47,781 nucleotides of DNA from Euryarchaeota archaeon UBA181 (GTDB lineage: Archaea > Thermoplasmatota > Poseidoniia > Poseidoniales > Thalassarchaeaceae), in contig DALI01000067.1 in NCBI GenBank assembly GCA_002496725.1, forward strand, positions 1 through 47,781, written 5' to 3'. Positions 25,466 through 34,265 of this stretch are shown here, in pieces (position 1 is the first letter of the stretch; every line of letters begins with the position of its first letter). The position numbers and the translations under genes were made by a program. The notes beneath the pieces are model-generated. The model was not told where the DNA came from, searched no databases, and worked only from the letters and a program-made list of their open reading frames with translations.

Positions 25466-25514
25466 ATCTTCTCGAAGAGATGCGGCTCTTCAATATGGCT
25501 GCGGCAATGTTTGA

Positions 25515-25522
25515 TTACATAA
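25515..25522 (+). promoter_or_regulatory. TATA-like box for aldo/keto reductase
   Basis: TTACATAA is 19-26 bp upstream of the ATG at 25541, and no ribosome-binding site is present. This spacing suggests a leaderless transcript starting at or near the ATG. Confidence 0.45.
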
Positions 25523-25540
25523 GTCCAATCTCGCATCATC

Positions 25541-26392
25541 ATGAGCGATGTTATTACGATCGGTCACAAGAATACTAAGACTGGAGAAATAGTCTCCAAT
25601 ATCGAGATCCCGCGCTTCGGCCTAGGGGTGTATCTCATGAAAGAACCAGGAGAGTGTAAGTTAGCAGTTTCACATGCAATAGAATACGGATACAGGCTCA
25701 TCGATACAGCCATGGCATATGGCAATGAGATAGAGGTTGGCGAGGCAATAAGAGAGTCCGATACTCCTCGAGACGAGATTTTTGTTGTGACTAAATTAAG
25801 GAGACAACATGCAACAGGATATGACGAGACCATCCAAAGGTGCCAAGAGAGTTTGCATAATCTCGGGATAGGTGTAATCGATCTATATCTGGTACATGCC
25901 CCTCCCGAAGATAGAGAAGCCCGAGCCCCTGTTTGGAAGGCAATGGAGGATTGCCTAGAGAAAGGGTGGGTCCGTTCAATTGGAGTTAGCAATTACGGCC
26001 GACACCACCTGCAAGAGATGGAATCATACGCTACAATAATGCCTGCTGTGAACCAAATTGAGATAAATCCATGGCTTCAAAGGCCATCTTTGATCTCCGC
26101 AACGAAAGATTCTGGGGCCATACCGATGGCATACTCCCCTCTGGCCAGAGGGCACAAGGTGAATGACCCTTCGTTGATTGAAATTTCTGGAATCTTAGGA
26201 TGTACGCCCGCACAAGCGGCCATTAAGTGGTGTATCGACTCAGGTGCAATCACAATTCCCAAGTCCAGTAATAAGGAAAGAATAGAGGAAAATTTCAATT
26301 CACAGTCACTAGACATAGGTCCTTTAAGCGGGTATTTCCAGTCCATGGACGAGAATTACGTCTCTGGATGGAATCCAACAGTCGAGCCATGA
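25541..26392 (+). CDS. Aldo/keto reductase
   Basis: NAD(P)H-dependent carbonyl reductase of the AKR superfamily (283 residues). The catalytic tetrad is visible: Asp55 and Tyr60 in LIDTAMAYGNE, Lys85 in VVTKL and His119 in LYLVHAPPE. The barrel also has GVSNYG, the QIEINPWLQR strand and a cofactor-binding C-terminus (TIPKSSNKERIEENF), as in AKR family 5-like enzymes. The natural substrate is unknown. The small membrane gene starts 3 bp after its stop codon, so the two are probably co-transcribed. Confidence 0.93.
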   Translation: MSDVITIGHKNTKTGEIVSNIEIPRFGLGVYLMKEPGECKLAVSHAIEYGYRLIDTAMAYGNEIEVGEAIRESDTPRDEIFVVTKLRRQHATGYDETIQRCQESLHNLGIGVIDLYLVHAPPEDREARAPVWKAMEDCLEKGWVRSIGVSNYGRHHLQEMESYATIMPAVNQIEINPWLQRPSLISATKDSGAIPMAYSPLARGHKVNDPSLIEISGILGCTPAQAAIKWCIDSGAITIPKSSNKERIEENFNSQSLDIGPLSGYFQSMDENYVSGWNPTVEP

Positions 26393-26395
26393 GGT

Positions 26396-26581
26396 ATGTC
26401 TATGAAGGGGCCTGAAACAATCGAAGAGGAATTGGCGATCATTGCAGAGGCAATAGAAGCTGGGATTGACCCCTTCCCTCCAAGAAAGAAGGAATCTGGG
26501 ACGGCAAAGACAGTCATAGGATGGTTTATGATAATCATAATTTTCAGTTGGGTCTCACAACTTCTTTATCGCTCAATTTAG
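26396..26581 (+). CDS. Small single-helix membrane protein, unknown function
   Basis: 61 residues: an acidic amphipathic N-terminus (ETIEEELAIIAEAIEAGID), a proline/lysine stretch and one hydrophobic segment (VIGWFMIIIIFSWVSQLLY, about 40-58). It follows the aldo/keto reductase by 3 bp with GAGG close to its ATG, and its stop abuts the tRNA-Gln gene on the other strand. I do not recognise a family. Its orderly structure and close coupling argue that it is real. Confidence 0.6.
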   Translation: MSMKGPETIEEELAIIAEAIEAGIDPFPPRKKESGTAKTVIGWFMIIIIFSWVSQLLYRSI

Positions 26582-26657
26582 TGGTAGTCCCTCCCGGATT
26601 CGAACCAGGGTCATGGCATCCAGAGTGCCATATGATGGACCACTACACTAAGGGACT
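26582..26657 (-). tRNA. tRNA-Gln (CTG), CCA encoded
   Basis: On the reverse strand the acceptor stem AGTCCCT (from 26657) pairs with AGGGACT (to 26586), followed by discriminator A and CCA (26584-26582). The anticodon stem TGGCA/TGCCA encloses loop CTCTGGA, giving anticodon CTG. The T arm CCCTG-GTTCGAA-TCCGGG has the usual TTCGA core. The sequence style matches archaeal glutamine tRNAs. A TATA-like GAAATATC lies about 22-30 bp upstream (around 26680-26687). No intron. Confidence 0.94.
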
Positions 26658-26710
26658 AGCGTCATTGGGACACAGGTCCGATATTTCAACGAATCCGAGT
26701 AATTCCAGTA

Positions 26711-27739
26711 TCATCTAGCCCTGAATCCAGCATTTACTTTCTGTAGACTCTCGATATTTGGACGTAATTCTTCATCTGAAAGATCCATCAGTGGGGTTTC
26801 TGTCAGGCCAAGAGTATCCGTAGCGGTTAATTGGCCGGGATTGTAATACAACAGTCCAGTGACGTGACGCCCGTCTTTGGCCGCTTCATGAATTGCCTTG
26901 AGGGCGGCCACTGCATCTTCTGGATCGTGTTCGTCGGACACAGTTTCCAACCTCAGTGTGGAACCATCGAACAATGAGATGTCACTAAACTCCCCTTCTG
27001 GAACCTCTACTTCAGAAAGAGGAGAGAAGTGAGGTATGTAGTCAACAATATGAAGGACCTCATCATTTGATTTGACATAGTTGTATGATCTGTAAGACTC
27101 ATCGTTATTGGAGAATGTCACACAGGGCGAGATGACATCTATAATCGCCATTCCCCGATGACTCATTGCGGCTCTAAGTAATGCAGTGAGTTGCTTTTTG
27201 CTTCCTGAGAAAGACCTCGCAACAAAGCTACAACCTAAATTCACAGCCATTGCACAGAGATCGATTGGGGGTTGCTCGTTTACAGCTCCCTTCTTCTTTT
27301 TCGAACCTTTCTCTACGGTAGCACTATACTGGCCCTTGGTCAATCCATAGACTCCGTTATTCTCTATTATGTAGACCATATCCAAATTCCTCCTTATGGC
27401 ATGGATGAACTGCCCTATCCCTATACTTGCGGTATCGCCATCACCGGAAACTGCAATGAATGCCAGGTCCTTGTTTATCATATTGGCACCAGTAGTTACT
27501 GATGGCATTCTTCCATGGACGGTATTGAATCCATGGCTCTTTGCTAGGAAGTACGCTGGAGTCTTTGAAGAGCATCCTATCCCACTCATCTTAGCAATTC
27601 CTTCTGGCTTAATTCCATTCTCCCAAGCCGCTTGAATTATGACATTGGAAATCTGATCATGCCCACATCCTGGACATAACGAAGACTTACCCCCCTTATA
27701 CTCGGATTTCTCAAGATTAAGAACATTCAATTTGACCAT
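26711..27739 (-). CDS. korB: 2-oxoacid:ferredoxin oxidoreductase, beta subunit
   Basis: Thiamine diphosphate-binding subunit of a 2-oxoacid (probably 2-oxoglutarate) ferredoxin oxidoreductase, which makes acyl-CoA, CO2 and reduced ferredoxin. The 342-residue protein has CPGCGH at 22-27, the GDGD of the thiamine site at 99-102 and the NNGVYGLTKGQYSAT segment, all as in KorB-type subunits. It lacks a dicluster ferredoxin domain of its own. It begins 5 bp after the alpha subunit, so they form one operon. The 2-oxoglutarate preference is inferred from resemblance to KorAB; pyruvate or branched-chain 2-oxoacids remain possible. Confidence 0.92.
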   Translation of the reverse strand: MVKLNVLNLEKSEYKGGKSSLCPGCGHDQISNVIIQAAWENGIKPEGIAKMSGIGCSSKTPAYFLAKSHGFNTVHGRMPSVTTGANMINKDLAFIAVSGDGDTASIGIGQFIHAIRRNLDMVYIIENNGVYGLTKGQYSATVEKGSKKKKGAVNEQPPIDLCAMAVNLGCSFVARSFSGSKKQLTALLRAAMSHRGMAIIDVISPCVTFSNNDESYRSYNYVKSNDEVLHIVDYIPHFSPLSEVEVPEGEFSDISLFDGSTLRLETVSDEHDPEDAVAALKAIHEAAKDGRHVTGLLYYNPGQLTATDTLGLTETPLMDLSDEELRPNIESLQKVNAGFRAR

Positions 27740-27744
27740 ATTAA

Positions 27745-29523
27745 TCAGTGCTCCAATACATCAGCAACTCTGTTCGCATATTCCCTAGCCTTAGGGGGCA
27801 GGCCGTCACTGTAAGCGACAGAGAAAAGCTTGGCAATTAGATGGGTAGGGAGCTCCTTCCTCAGAATGCCATAGAGCTGGCCGTCCCTATTCACCTCTAC
27901 TACAACCACACGATCATGTCTTTCGATGAAGCCCTCAACATCTGAATGGTAAGGTAAAGCCCTAATTCGGCATGTACTCACAGACATGCCCTTCTCCTCT
28001 AGCAAGTCATCTATCTCAATGATAGAATTCTCTACAGAGCCATAGAATATTATCCCAACATCTCCACTTTCCTCCTCTCGAATTACAGGTGCTGGTAGAA
28101 TATCGCGAGCTCCATCGATCTTCCTTTTGAGGCGTTGCATAGCTTCGTAGTAGACTTGCGGGTCTTCAGAGTAAACCCCGTCTTCATCATGTCCAGTGCC
28201 CCTGTACAGTATGGGAGCCAACCCACTACCTGGCAGAGTCCTGTAAGCGATTCCATCCCCATCTATGTCCCTATATCTTCCGAAGTCAGAAATGGCATCC
28301 ATTTCTTCCTGCGTCCTTATGACCTTCCCCCTGTCCAACTTCTCACTAGGATACTCGAAGCCTGAAGTGCTCCACCTATTCATACCTAGGTCGAGATCTC
28401 CGAATCCGAACACAATTGTCTGGAATCTCTCAGCAAAATCAAATGCCCTCCAGCCGAATTCGAAGCACTCATCAACAGTCCCTGGAATCAGAACGATATG
28501 TTGAGTATCACCATGACTGGCCTCGTAGCACATGGATAAATCACCTTGCTGAGTCCTTGTTGGCAGGCCAGTGGAGGGTCCAGTTCTGTTAATATCCCAG
28601 ATGACTCCCGGAACTTCGGCAAAGTAAAATAAACCAATGAATTCAGACATTAGAGATATTCCAGGGCCACTAGTACAGGTCATCCCTCTTCCGCCAGCCC
28701 AACCCGCACCTAGTACCATTCCAGCTGCTGCAAGCTCGTCTTCAGCTTGGACGATTGCACATGTAGAGCCTCCGTCTCGTCCCTCTCTGAGTTTTGGGGC
28801 CCAGTTAATTATCGACTCCGCTAACGATGAAGATGGAGTTATGGGATACCACGAAAGCATAGTTATGCCTCCATAAACACAGCCTAGTGCCACAGCCTCA
28901 TTGCCCTCAATGAGAAATGTATCTTCAGGCTTCTCTCTGGCTTCAGCAGCAAATTTACAAGTATCTCCCCAGTTTTCAGAAGCATAGGCACGAGCCTCTG
29001 ATATTGCTTGAAGGTTCATCGTGATGGCATTCTCCTTGCCCCTGAACTGCTGTTCCACAGCGCTGGCCAAGGCGGTACTGTCTATGCCTAGCAAGTGCGC
29101 TATGCCTCCAACATAGTACATATTGGCCATCAATCTCGCCATCTTTGGACTAATTCCCCTGGCCATTGAAGTCATAGGCATCCCAAGGCAAATGCAATCT
29201 TCCCTATTCACGGGAAGCTTCGTGTCTTCGTTGTAGATTACTATGGTCCCAGGCTTTAGGGCCCCCAAGTCCTTTTCCCAGGTATCTTTGTTCATCATAA
29301 TCTGTATGTCCGTAGAATCGCCAGGCGCTTGGTAACCTTTGTCACTCGCTCTAATGATGAACCAAGTGGGAAGTCCCGATATATTGCTGGGAAAGAGGTT
29401 CTTCCCACTAACGGGAACCCCCATCTCGAATAACGAGTGCAAAATAATGAGATTGGCGGACTGAGAGCCTGTACCATTTGCCGTAGCGACATTTACTGTG
29501 AAATCATTGTAGATTTTGCTCAT
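27745..29523 (-). CDS. korA: 2-oxoacid:ferredoxin oxidoreductase, fused gamma-alpha subunit
   Basis: 592 residues. The N-terminal gamma domain (about 1-185) contains ANGTGSQSANLIILHSLFEMG and ISGLPTWFIIR, typical of KorA. The alpha domain follows (about 195-592) with EGNEAVALGCVYGGITMLSWYPITPSSSLAE (pyrimidine-binding part), AEDELAAAGMVLGAGWAGGR and TSGPGISLMSEFIGL. This gamma-alpha fusion is known from actinobacterial and haloarchaeal KorA. Ferredoxin-linked 2-oxoacid oxidation with aconitase nearby fits an archaeal oxidative TCA cycle. ATG at 29523 is preceded by GGGGAAG; the divergent cyclophilin gene lies 133 bp away. Confidence 0.93.
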   Translation of the reverse strand: MSKIYNDFTVNVATANGTGSQSANLIILHSLFEMGVPVSGKNLFPSNISGLPTWFIIRASDKGYQAPGDSTDIQIMMNKDTWEKDLGALKPGTIVIYNEDTKLPVNREDCICLGMPMTSMARGISPKMARLMANMYYVGGIAHLLGIDSTALASAVEQQFRGKENAITMNLQAISEARAYASENWGDTCKFAAEAREKPEDTFLIEGNEAVALGCVYGGITMLSWYPITPSSSLAESIINWAPKLREGRDGGSTCAIVQAEDELAAAGMVLGAGWAGGRGMTCTSGPGISLMSEFIGLFYFAEVPGVIWDINRTGPSTGLPTRTQQGDLSMCYEASHGDTQHIVLIPGTVDECFEFGWRAFDFAERFQTIVFGFGDLDLGMNRWSTSGFEYPSEKLDRGKVIRTQEEMDAISDFGRYRDIDGDGIAYRTLPGSGLAPILYRGTGHDEDGVYSEDPQVYYEAMQRLKRKIDGARDILPAPVIREEESGDVGIIFYGSVENSIIEIDDLLEEKGMSVSTCRIRALPYHSDVEGFIERHDRVVVVEVNRDGQLYGILRKELPTHLIAKLFSVAYSDGLPPKAREYANRVADVLEH

Positions 29524-29656
29524 CTATTTTCTTCCCCGTTGGCCGAACTTGAGTGTTCTCGCAACCCCCTGCGGCGCGAGGCAAGTCTTAGCCATTACGC
29601 CGTCTTATCATCAATTTAGCAATCCACTTGCTTCCGCTGTCGTTTTGAAGGATTGC

Positions 29657-30712
29657 ATGTTCGCAACCTTCATGCCTGTACCCGAAGAACTCAGCAATTC
29701 ATGGTCCGAGGCCTCGGCAATGATGGAAAAGGGAGATCACAATCTTGCTCTAGATGAACTAAGAACATCATGGGATCTTTGTGATAATGACTCCCAGAAA
29801 GCCAGTACCCTGAAGTTAGCAGGAGATGCTGGAACCGCCTTAGGGGTGGAAAACCCACAGATGCAGAGGACTCACTGGAGGAAGGCCCTGAAGAGCTATC
29901 GTAACTCCCTAAAGATGGACCCAAAGAACAAGGATACCAGGAAGGCGATGAATAACCTCTCAACATTGATGGACGCTAATGCGATATCCAGAGGGGTTGG
30001 ATTCCAAATGATGGATGAAGGCAACCCCACTCCATTCGGGCTTTTCGCTATTGTAGCAGTAATTATGATGTCCCTAGTAGCCGTCAAGGTAATTTCAGAC
30101 ATGCTCACAGAAGAGGAGGGTAACCCAGTCGTTTCGATGGATGTCTCATATGTTGATTCAGAAACCGGTCAACGAACCATGGGTACAATAGAAATTGAGC
30201 TTTACAGGGATGATGCACCGAAGCACGTTGAGAACTTCATGCTACACTCCTCTCAAGGGAATTACGACTCTACCATATTCCATAGAATAATTGGAGGATT
30301 TATGAATCAAGGAGGAGACATAGATGGAATGAACGGAGTTGGAGGTAATGCGGCTAAGTGGTTCGGGTACTGCAATGGTGAAAGCAGGAGCAGTTCCAGC
30401 GCTTGCGAGCAGAGTCAATGGACAGTTCCAGATGAGGCTAATAACGGTCTGAAGCACAATTCAGGAATGTTGGCAATGGCTAAGACCAACGACCCCAATA
30501 CCGGAGGGAGCCAGTTCTACATCGTACCCACTGGGAGTTCTCCCAGTCACCTGGATGGTGTTCACACAGTATTTGGAGAGGTCCTCAGTGGTATGTCGCA
30601 TGTCGATGCAATCAACAATGTCGCCACTGGAAACAATGATGATGATGAAGAAACAAGTGGTGACCAGCCAATTGATGATGTCATATTGATTACTGCTACT
30701 GTCAACGAATGA
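29657..30712 (+). CDS. Membrane-anchored cyclophilin-type peptidyl-prolyl isomerase
   Basis: 352 residues. A helical N-terminal part with TPR-like features (about 1-100; HWRKALKSYRNSLKMDPKNKDTRKAM) is followed by one membrane helix (GLFAIVAVIMMSLVAVKVISDML, about 122-145) and a cyclophilin domain (about 155-345). Cyclophilin marks include YDSTIFHRIIGGFMNQGGD, GMLAMAKTNDPNTGGSQFYIV, HLDGVHTVFGEV and the late GDQPIDDVIL strand. With an inside N-terminus, the isomerase faces outside, suggesting help in folding exported proteins. I chose ATG 29657, with GAAGGA just upstream, over the 47-residue-longer ATG at 29516, which overlaps korA on the other strand. Confidence 0.88.
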   Translation: MFATFMPVPEELSNSWSEASAMMEKGDHNLALDELRTSWDLCDNDSQKASTLKLAGDAGTALGVENPQMQRTHWRKALKSYRNSLKMDPKNKDTRKAMNNLSTLMDANAISRGVGFQMMDEGNPTPFGLFAIVAVIMMSLVAVKVISDMLTEEEGNPVVSMDVSYVDSETGQRTMGTIEIELYRDDAPKHVENFMLHSSQGNYDSTIFHRIIGGFMNQGGDIDGMNGVGGNAAKWFGYCNGESRSSSSACEQSQWTVPDEANNGLKHNSGMLAMAKTNDPNTGGSQFYIVPTGSSPSHLDGVHTVFGEVLSGMSHVDAINNVATGNNDDDEETSGDQPIDDVILITATVNE

Positions 30713-30774
30713 CTCTAGTACTGTCTTGCAGTCAAGTTGATGGGCGAACCTCTTGTCCACAGGGACGGGTGTCC

Positions 30775-33462
30775 ATGTCAATCGAAGATCCGTTCAGTAG
30801 TATCTCAACTTTTGAGACTGCCAATGGAGATGTTGGAGAGTTCTACAATCTCAATGTATTGGAATCTCTCGGCATCTGTAATCTCAAATCTCTCCCCTTC
30901 ACCATTAGGTGCCTTCTGGAGGCCGCTCTACGCAGGTGCGATGGATTCTTGATCACCGAGGAAGACGTGAGGAATATTGCGGCCTGGTCTCCGAGAATGC
31001 TCCCCTCGGAGATCCCGTTCTCTCCTAGCAGGGTGATTCTTCAGGATTTCACTGGAGTTCCCGCGGTTGTTGATATTGCCGCATTGAGGGATGCAATGGT
31101 GAGTCTCGGAGGAGACCCGGAGAAAGTGAATCCACAGGTTCCTGTGGACTTGGTTGTGGACCACTCTGTACAGGTAGATTACTCGGGTTTATTCCCAGAT
31201 GCCAGAGAGAGGAACTTGGAGATGGAATATCATAGAAATATGGAGAGGTACAAGTTTCTCAAGTGGGGTCAACAGAGTCTAGATAGCTTCAGAGCAGTCC
31301 CTCCCGGCAGAGGAATCGTCCATCAGATTAACTTGGAGTGGATAGCTTCTGTTGCCCGTGAGGAAGATGGAAAGTGGCTACCCGACACCCTCGTAGGAAC
31401 CGATTCACATACTACGATGATCAACGGTCTCGGAGTACTTGGGTGGGGCGTAGGGGGCATAGAGGCCGAAGCTGTGATGCTGGGGCAACCTATCTACATG
31501 CTACTTCCAGAGGTCGTGGGTTTCGAGATTACTGGTAAATCTAGGCCAGGCGTAACAGCTACAGATGTTACTTTGAGAATCGTAGAGTTACTCAGGGAGC
31601 ACGGTTGCGTAGGTAAGTTCGTGGAATTCCATGGAGGCGGACTCTCTAACCTCAGCCTTCCAGATAGGGCAACAATAGCAAATATGGCACCCGAATATGG
31701 AGCTACCTGCGGATTCTTCCCAGTAGACGAGGTAACACTGGATTACATGACTCTCTCAGGAAGGGAAAGCACACATGTTGAGAATGTCAGAAGGTACCTA
31801 ACAGCGCAAGGATTATTCAGAACGGATAGCACACCGTCTCCAGAATTCACCACTTCGCTATCTCTTGATCTAGATACCGTCACTCCTTCCATGGCAGGCC
31901 CTAAAAGACCCCAAGATAGAGTATCTCTATCGGAGATGAAAGATCACTGGAGGGAGAGTCTAAATGCCCCAATAGGGCATCAAGGACATGGTATTGAAAA
32001 TTCTCAGAATGAAGTTAGGTGCGATGTTCCGGATAAGGGGTTCAACCTAGGTCATGGAGATGTTGTCATTGCCGCGATTACCAGCTGTACAAATACTAGT
32101 AATCCTAGTGTGATGGTCGCCGCAGGTTTAGTTGCTAAGAATGCCCATGATCGAGGACTCACAATCAAGCCATGGGTAAAGCCCAGCCTAGCTCCCGGAA
32201 GCAGAGTTGTTACTGAGTACTTAGATGCCAGCGGCCTCACTCCATATTTGGAGAAGCTCGGTTTCAATGTTGTAGGTTATGGATGTACTACATGCATAGG
32301 GAATTCCGGACCCCTCGATTCAGACATAGAGTCAGCTATCGATGAAGGCAGCCTCGTCGTGGCAAGCGTCCTCTCTGGAAATAGGAATTTTGAGGGAAGG
32401 ATTCACCAAAAGATACTCGCAAACTATCTTGCAAGTCCCCCTCTGGTGGTAGCCTACGCTCTCTCAGGGACACTAGACATAGACTTCGAGGTAGATCCGA
32501 TAGGGCACACGCAAGACGGTCAGCCAATTATGCTAGCTGACATATGGCCTAGTGATGAGAATATTCACGAGTCAGTAACATCTTCCATAGGCCCGGAGAT
32601 GTTCAGGCAACGATACTCAGATATCCTCGAGGAGCCCAAGTGGGATTCCATCCCAAGTGCGCCATCTCCCCTTTTCCCCTGGGATGATGATTCTACATAC
32701 ATACGATTACCTAGTTTTCTAGAGGGAATCTCATCGACTCCAGAACCTATAGAAACTATACAATCAGCAAGAGTTTTACTTAAGCTTGGAGATTCAGTAA
32801 CTACAGATCATATCAGTCCCGCTGGAGCATTCCCAAAGGACGGACCAGCAGGAAGCTATCTCATTGAAAGAGGGGTAAATCAGAGGGAATTCAACTCTTT
32901 TGGAAGTAGAAGAGGAAATCACGAGGTCATGATGAGGGGGACCTTTGCTAATGTCAGAATCAGAAATGAACTCGCCCCCGGTACAGAGGGGGGCTTCACC
33001 ACACACCTCCCATCCGGCGAAGTAACTTCTATCTTCGATGCGAGTAGGAAATACATTTCTGAAGGAACGGATCTAGTCGTTCTTGCCGGCTCTCAGTATG
33101 GTACCGGAAGTAGCAGAGACTGGGCCGCCAAGGGGACATTACTCCTTGGAATAAAAGCCGTGATAGCAACCTCCTTCGAAAGGATACACAGATCAAATCT
33201 CGTTGGCATGGGCGTTTTACCTCTCACATTTCCAGATGGTGAAGACGCGAACTCACTAGGGCTCGACGGATCTGAATTAATTGACATCCCCGCTTCAGGA
33301 GATCTAGCCCCACTCTCTCAGATCGAGGTCACTGCAAGAAAGTCAGATGGCACAATGGTGATTTTCCCTGCTACAGTCAGGCTAGACACTCCTGTCGATG
33401 TCGATTACTATCGAAATGGCGGTATCCTACAGACAGTACTGAGAAAACTAGCTAGTCAGTAA
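30775..33462 (+). CDS. acnA: Aconitate hydratase (AcnA type)
   Basis: Citrate-isocitrate isomerase of the TCA cycle with a [4Fe-4S] cluster. The 895-residue protein keeps the cluster cysteines near 437 (ITSCTNTSNPS) and near 503 and 506 (YGCTTCIGNSG). It also has LVGTDSHTTMINGLGVLGWGVGG, KFVEFHGGG, LGDSVTTDHISPAG, the REFNSFGSRRGNHEVMMRGTF segment and the swivel-domain GSQYGTGSSRDWAAKG. Length and motif order match AcnA/IRP1-type enzymes. ATG 30775 is chosen over 30709, which would overlap the cyclophilin gene by 4 bp and add 22 residues without family similarity. It is co-oriented with the cyclophilin. Confidence 0.96.
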   Translation: MSIEDPFSSISTFETANGDVGEFYNLNVLESLGICNLKSLPFTIRCLLEAALRRCDGFLITEEDVRNIAAWSPRMLPSEIPFSPSRVILQDFTGVPAVVDIAALRDAMVSLGGDPEKVNPQVPVDLVVDHSVQVDYSGLFPDARERNLEMEYHRNMERYKFLKWGQQSLDSFRAVPPGRGIVHQINLEWIASVAREEDGKWLPDTLVGTDSHTTMINGLGVLGWGVGGIEAEAVMLGQPIYMLLPEVVGFEITGKSRPGVTATDVTLRIVELLREHGCVGKFVEFHGGGLSNLSLPDRATIANMAPEYGATCGFFPVDEVTLDYMTLSGRESTHVENVRRYLTAQGLFRTDSTPSPEFTTSLSLDLDTVTPSMAGPKRPQDRVSLSEMKDHWRESLNAPIGHQGHGIENSQNEVRCDVPDKGFNLGHGDVVIAAITSCTNTSNPSVMVAAGLVAKNAHDRGLTIKPWVKPSLAPGSRVVTEYLDASGLTPYLEKLGFNVVGYGCTTCIGNSGPLDSDIESAIDEGSLVVASVLSGNRNFEGRIHQKILANYLASPPLVVAYALSGTLDIDFEVDPIGHTQDGQPIMLADIWPSDENIHESVTSSIGPEMFRQRYSDILEEPKWDSIPSAPSPLFPWDDDSTYIRLPSFLEGISSTPEPIETIQSARVLLKLGDSVTTDHISPAGAFPKDGPAGSYLIERGVNQREFNSFGSRRGNHEVMMRGTFANVRIRNELAPGTEGGFTTHLPSGEVTSIFDASRKYISEGTDLVVLAGSQYGTGSSRDWAAKGTLLLGIKAVIATSFERIHRSNLVGMGVLPLTFPDGEDANSLGLDGSELIDIPASGDLAPLSQIEVTARKSDGTMVIFPATVRLDTPVDVDYYRNGGILQTVLRKLASQ

Positions 33463-33508
33463 CCGGGTTAATAGGCGATGGGCCACACTGAGTTAATGGA
33501 GATGTATT

Positions 33509-34147
33509 ATGGGAGCCTCTAGGAGGATGAGATTTAGGCATAGGTCTAGGTCCAATGATGTGGATATAATACTCGAGGGTTCAGAGGAGTTCGTAAGCTC
33601 CGTACGCTCTTCAATTGGCATCAAAGGAGCAATGGGTTTCCTTCGGGAAATTCAAGAAAGATCTAGCCCATACACTATGGACTCAGAACATGGTGAATCA
33701 CCCTCGCTACAGCAGGAAAGAAAGCTCCCCGGTCCACCTCCAAATCCCTCGAGTATACCATCTGTGGTAAGGACAGTTGGCGACTTAAATCTGGATGATG
33801 CGATATCGGGATTGCGGACCTCGGAACAGAGTGATCCAGACATCTCGGCACTAGAGGATTTCATCTCTGAGGTAGAGCCTCCAGAACCATTATCCAACCC
33901 GCTCTCAGCCGATCCAATGGCCGAAGCTTGGCTACAGCTAATTCTGACGATGGTAGTCAGAGAACATGGTCATACATCCCTATCGATATCTGATATTCAG
34001 AGGCTTATTGGTGAGAAGGTCAGCAAAGGAGAGATTGAGCTCAAGGTCTTCCTAGATAGGCTTTGGAAGCTAGGTAAATTGGAAAGAATACATGGAGGCG
34101 CTGAGGACCACTACTCTCCAAATCCAAGTTGGTTAGAGTCTCACTAA
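33509..34147 (+). CDS. Unknown acidic protein with possible winged-helix C-terminus
   Basis: 212 residues, not recognised. A basic N-terminus (MGASRRMRFRHRSRSNDV) leads into a short IILEGSEEFV motif and a helix. A proline/serine-rich acidic linker (about 50-125) follows. The C-terminal ~75 residues are folded-looking: a hydrophobic helix (AWLQLILTMVVREHGH) and then SISDIQRLIGEKVSKGEIELKVFLDRLWKLGKLERI, which reads like a winged helix. It could be a regulator or an adaptor. GGAG precedes the ATG by 8 nt. It sits 46 bp after aconitase on the same strand. Confidence 0.7.
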   Translation: MGASRRMRFRHRSRSNDVDIILEGSEEFVSSVRSSIGIKGAMGFLREIQERSSPYTMDSEHGESPSLQQERKLPGPPPNPSSIPSVVRTVGDLNLDDAISGLRTSEQSDPDISALEDFISEVEPPEPLSNPLSADPMAEAWLQLILTMVVREHGHTSLSISDIQRLIGEKVSKGEIELKVFLDRLWKLGKLERIHGGAEDHYSPNPSWLESH

Positions 34148-34180
34148 ATCGTATTCCTCGCATATTCTGGTGTGCATCAC

Positions 34181-34213
34181 AACCTAATTTTTATCACAAC
34201 CCCTATGGGGTTG
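34181..34213 (+). promoter_or_regulatory. TATA-like box and perfect hairpin before the giant surface protein gene
   Basis: An AT-rich stretch (AACCTAATTTTTATC, about 34181-34195) is followed by CAACCCC (34197-34203), TAT, GGGGTTG (34207-34213): a perfect 7-bp stem with a 3-base loop. The surface-protein ATG is at 34266, so the dyad lies near the expected transcription start. It could be an operator, a 5'-leader hairpin or the end of the preceding transcript. No other gene is seen in the 118-bp gap. Confidence 0.4.
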
Positions 34214-34265
34214 CTCCGCGCATTCTTAGACAAGGCATAAGAGCGAGCCGAATGTCCCAACGACT

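Noticed and set aside
29560..29585. CTCGC...GCGAG short dyad between korA and the cyclophilin gene
   Set aside because: Only five pairs around a 13-base loop; too weak to support a regulatory call.
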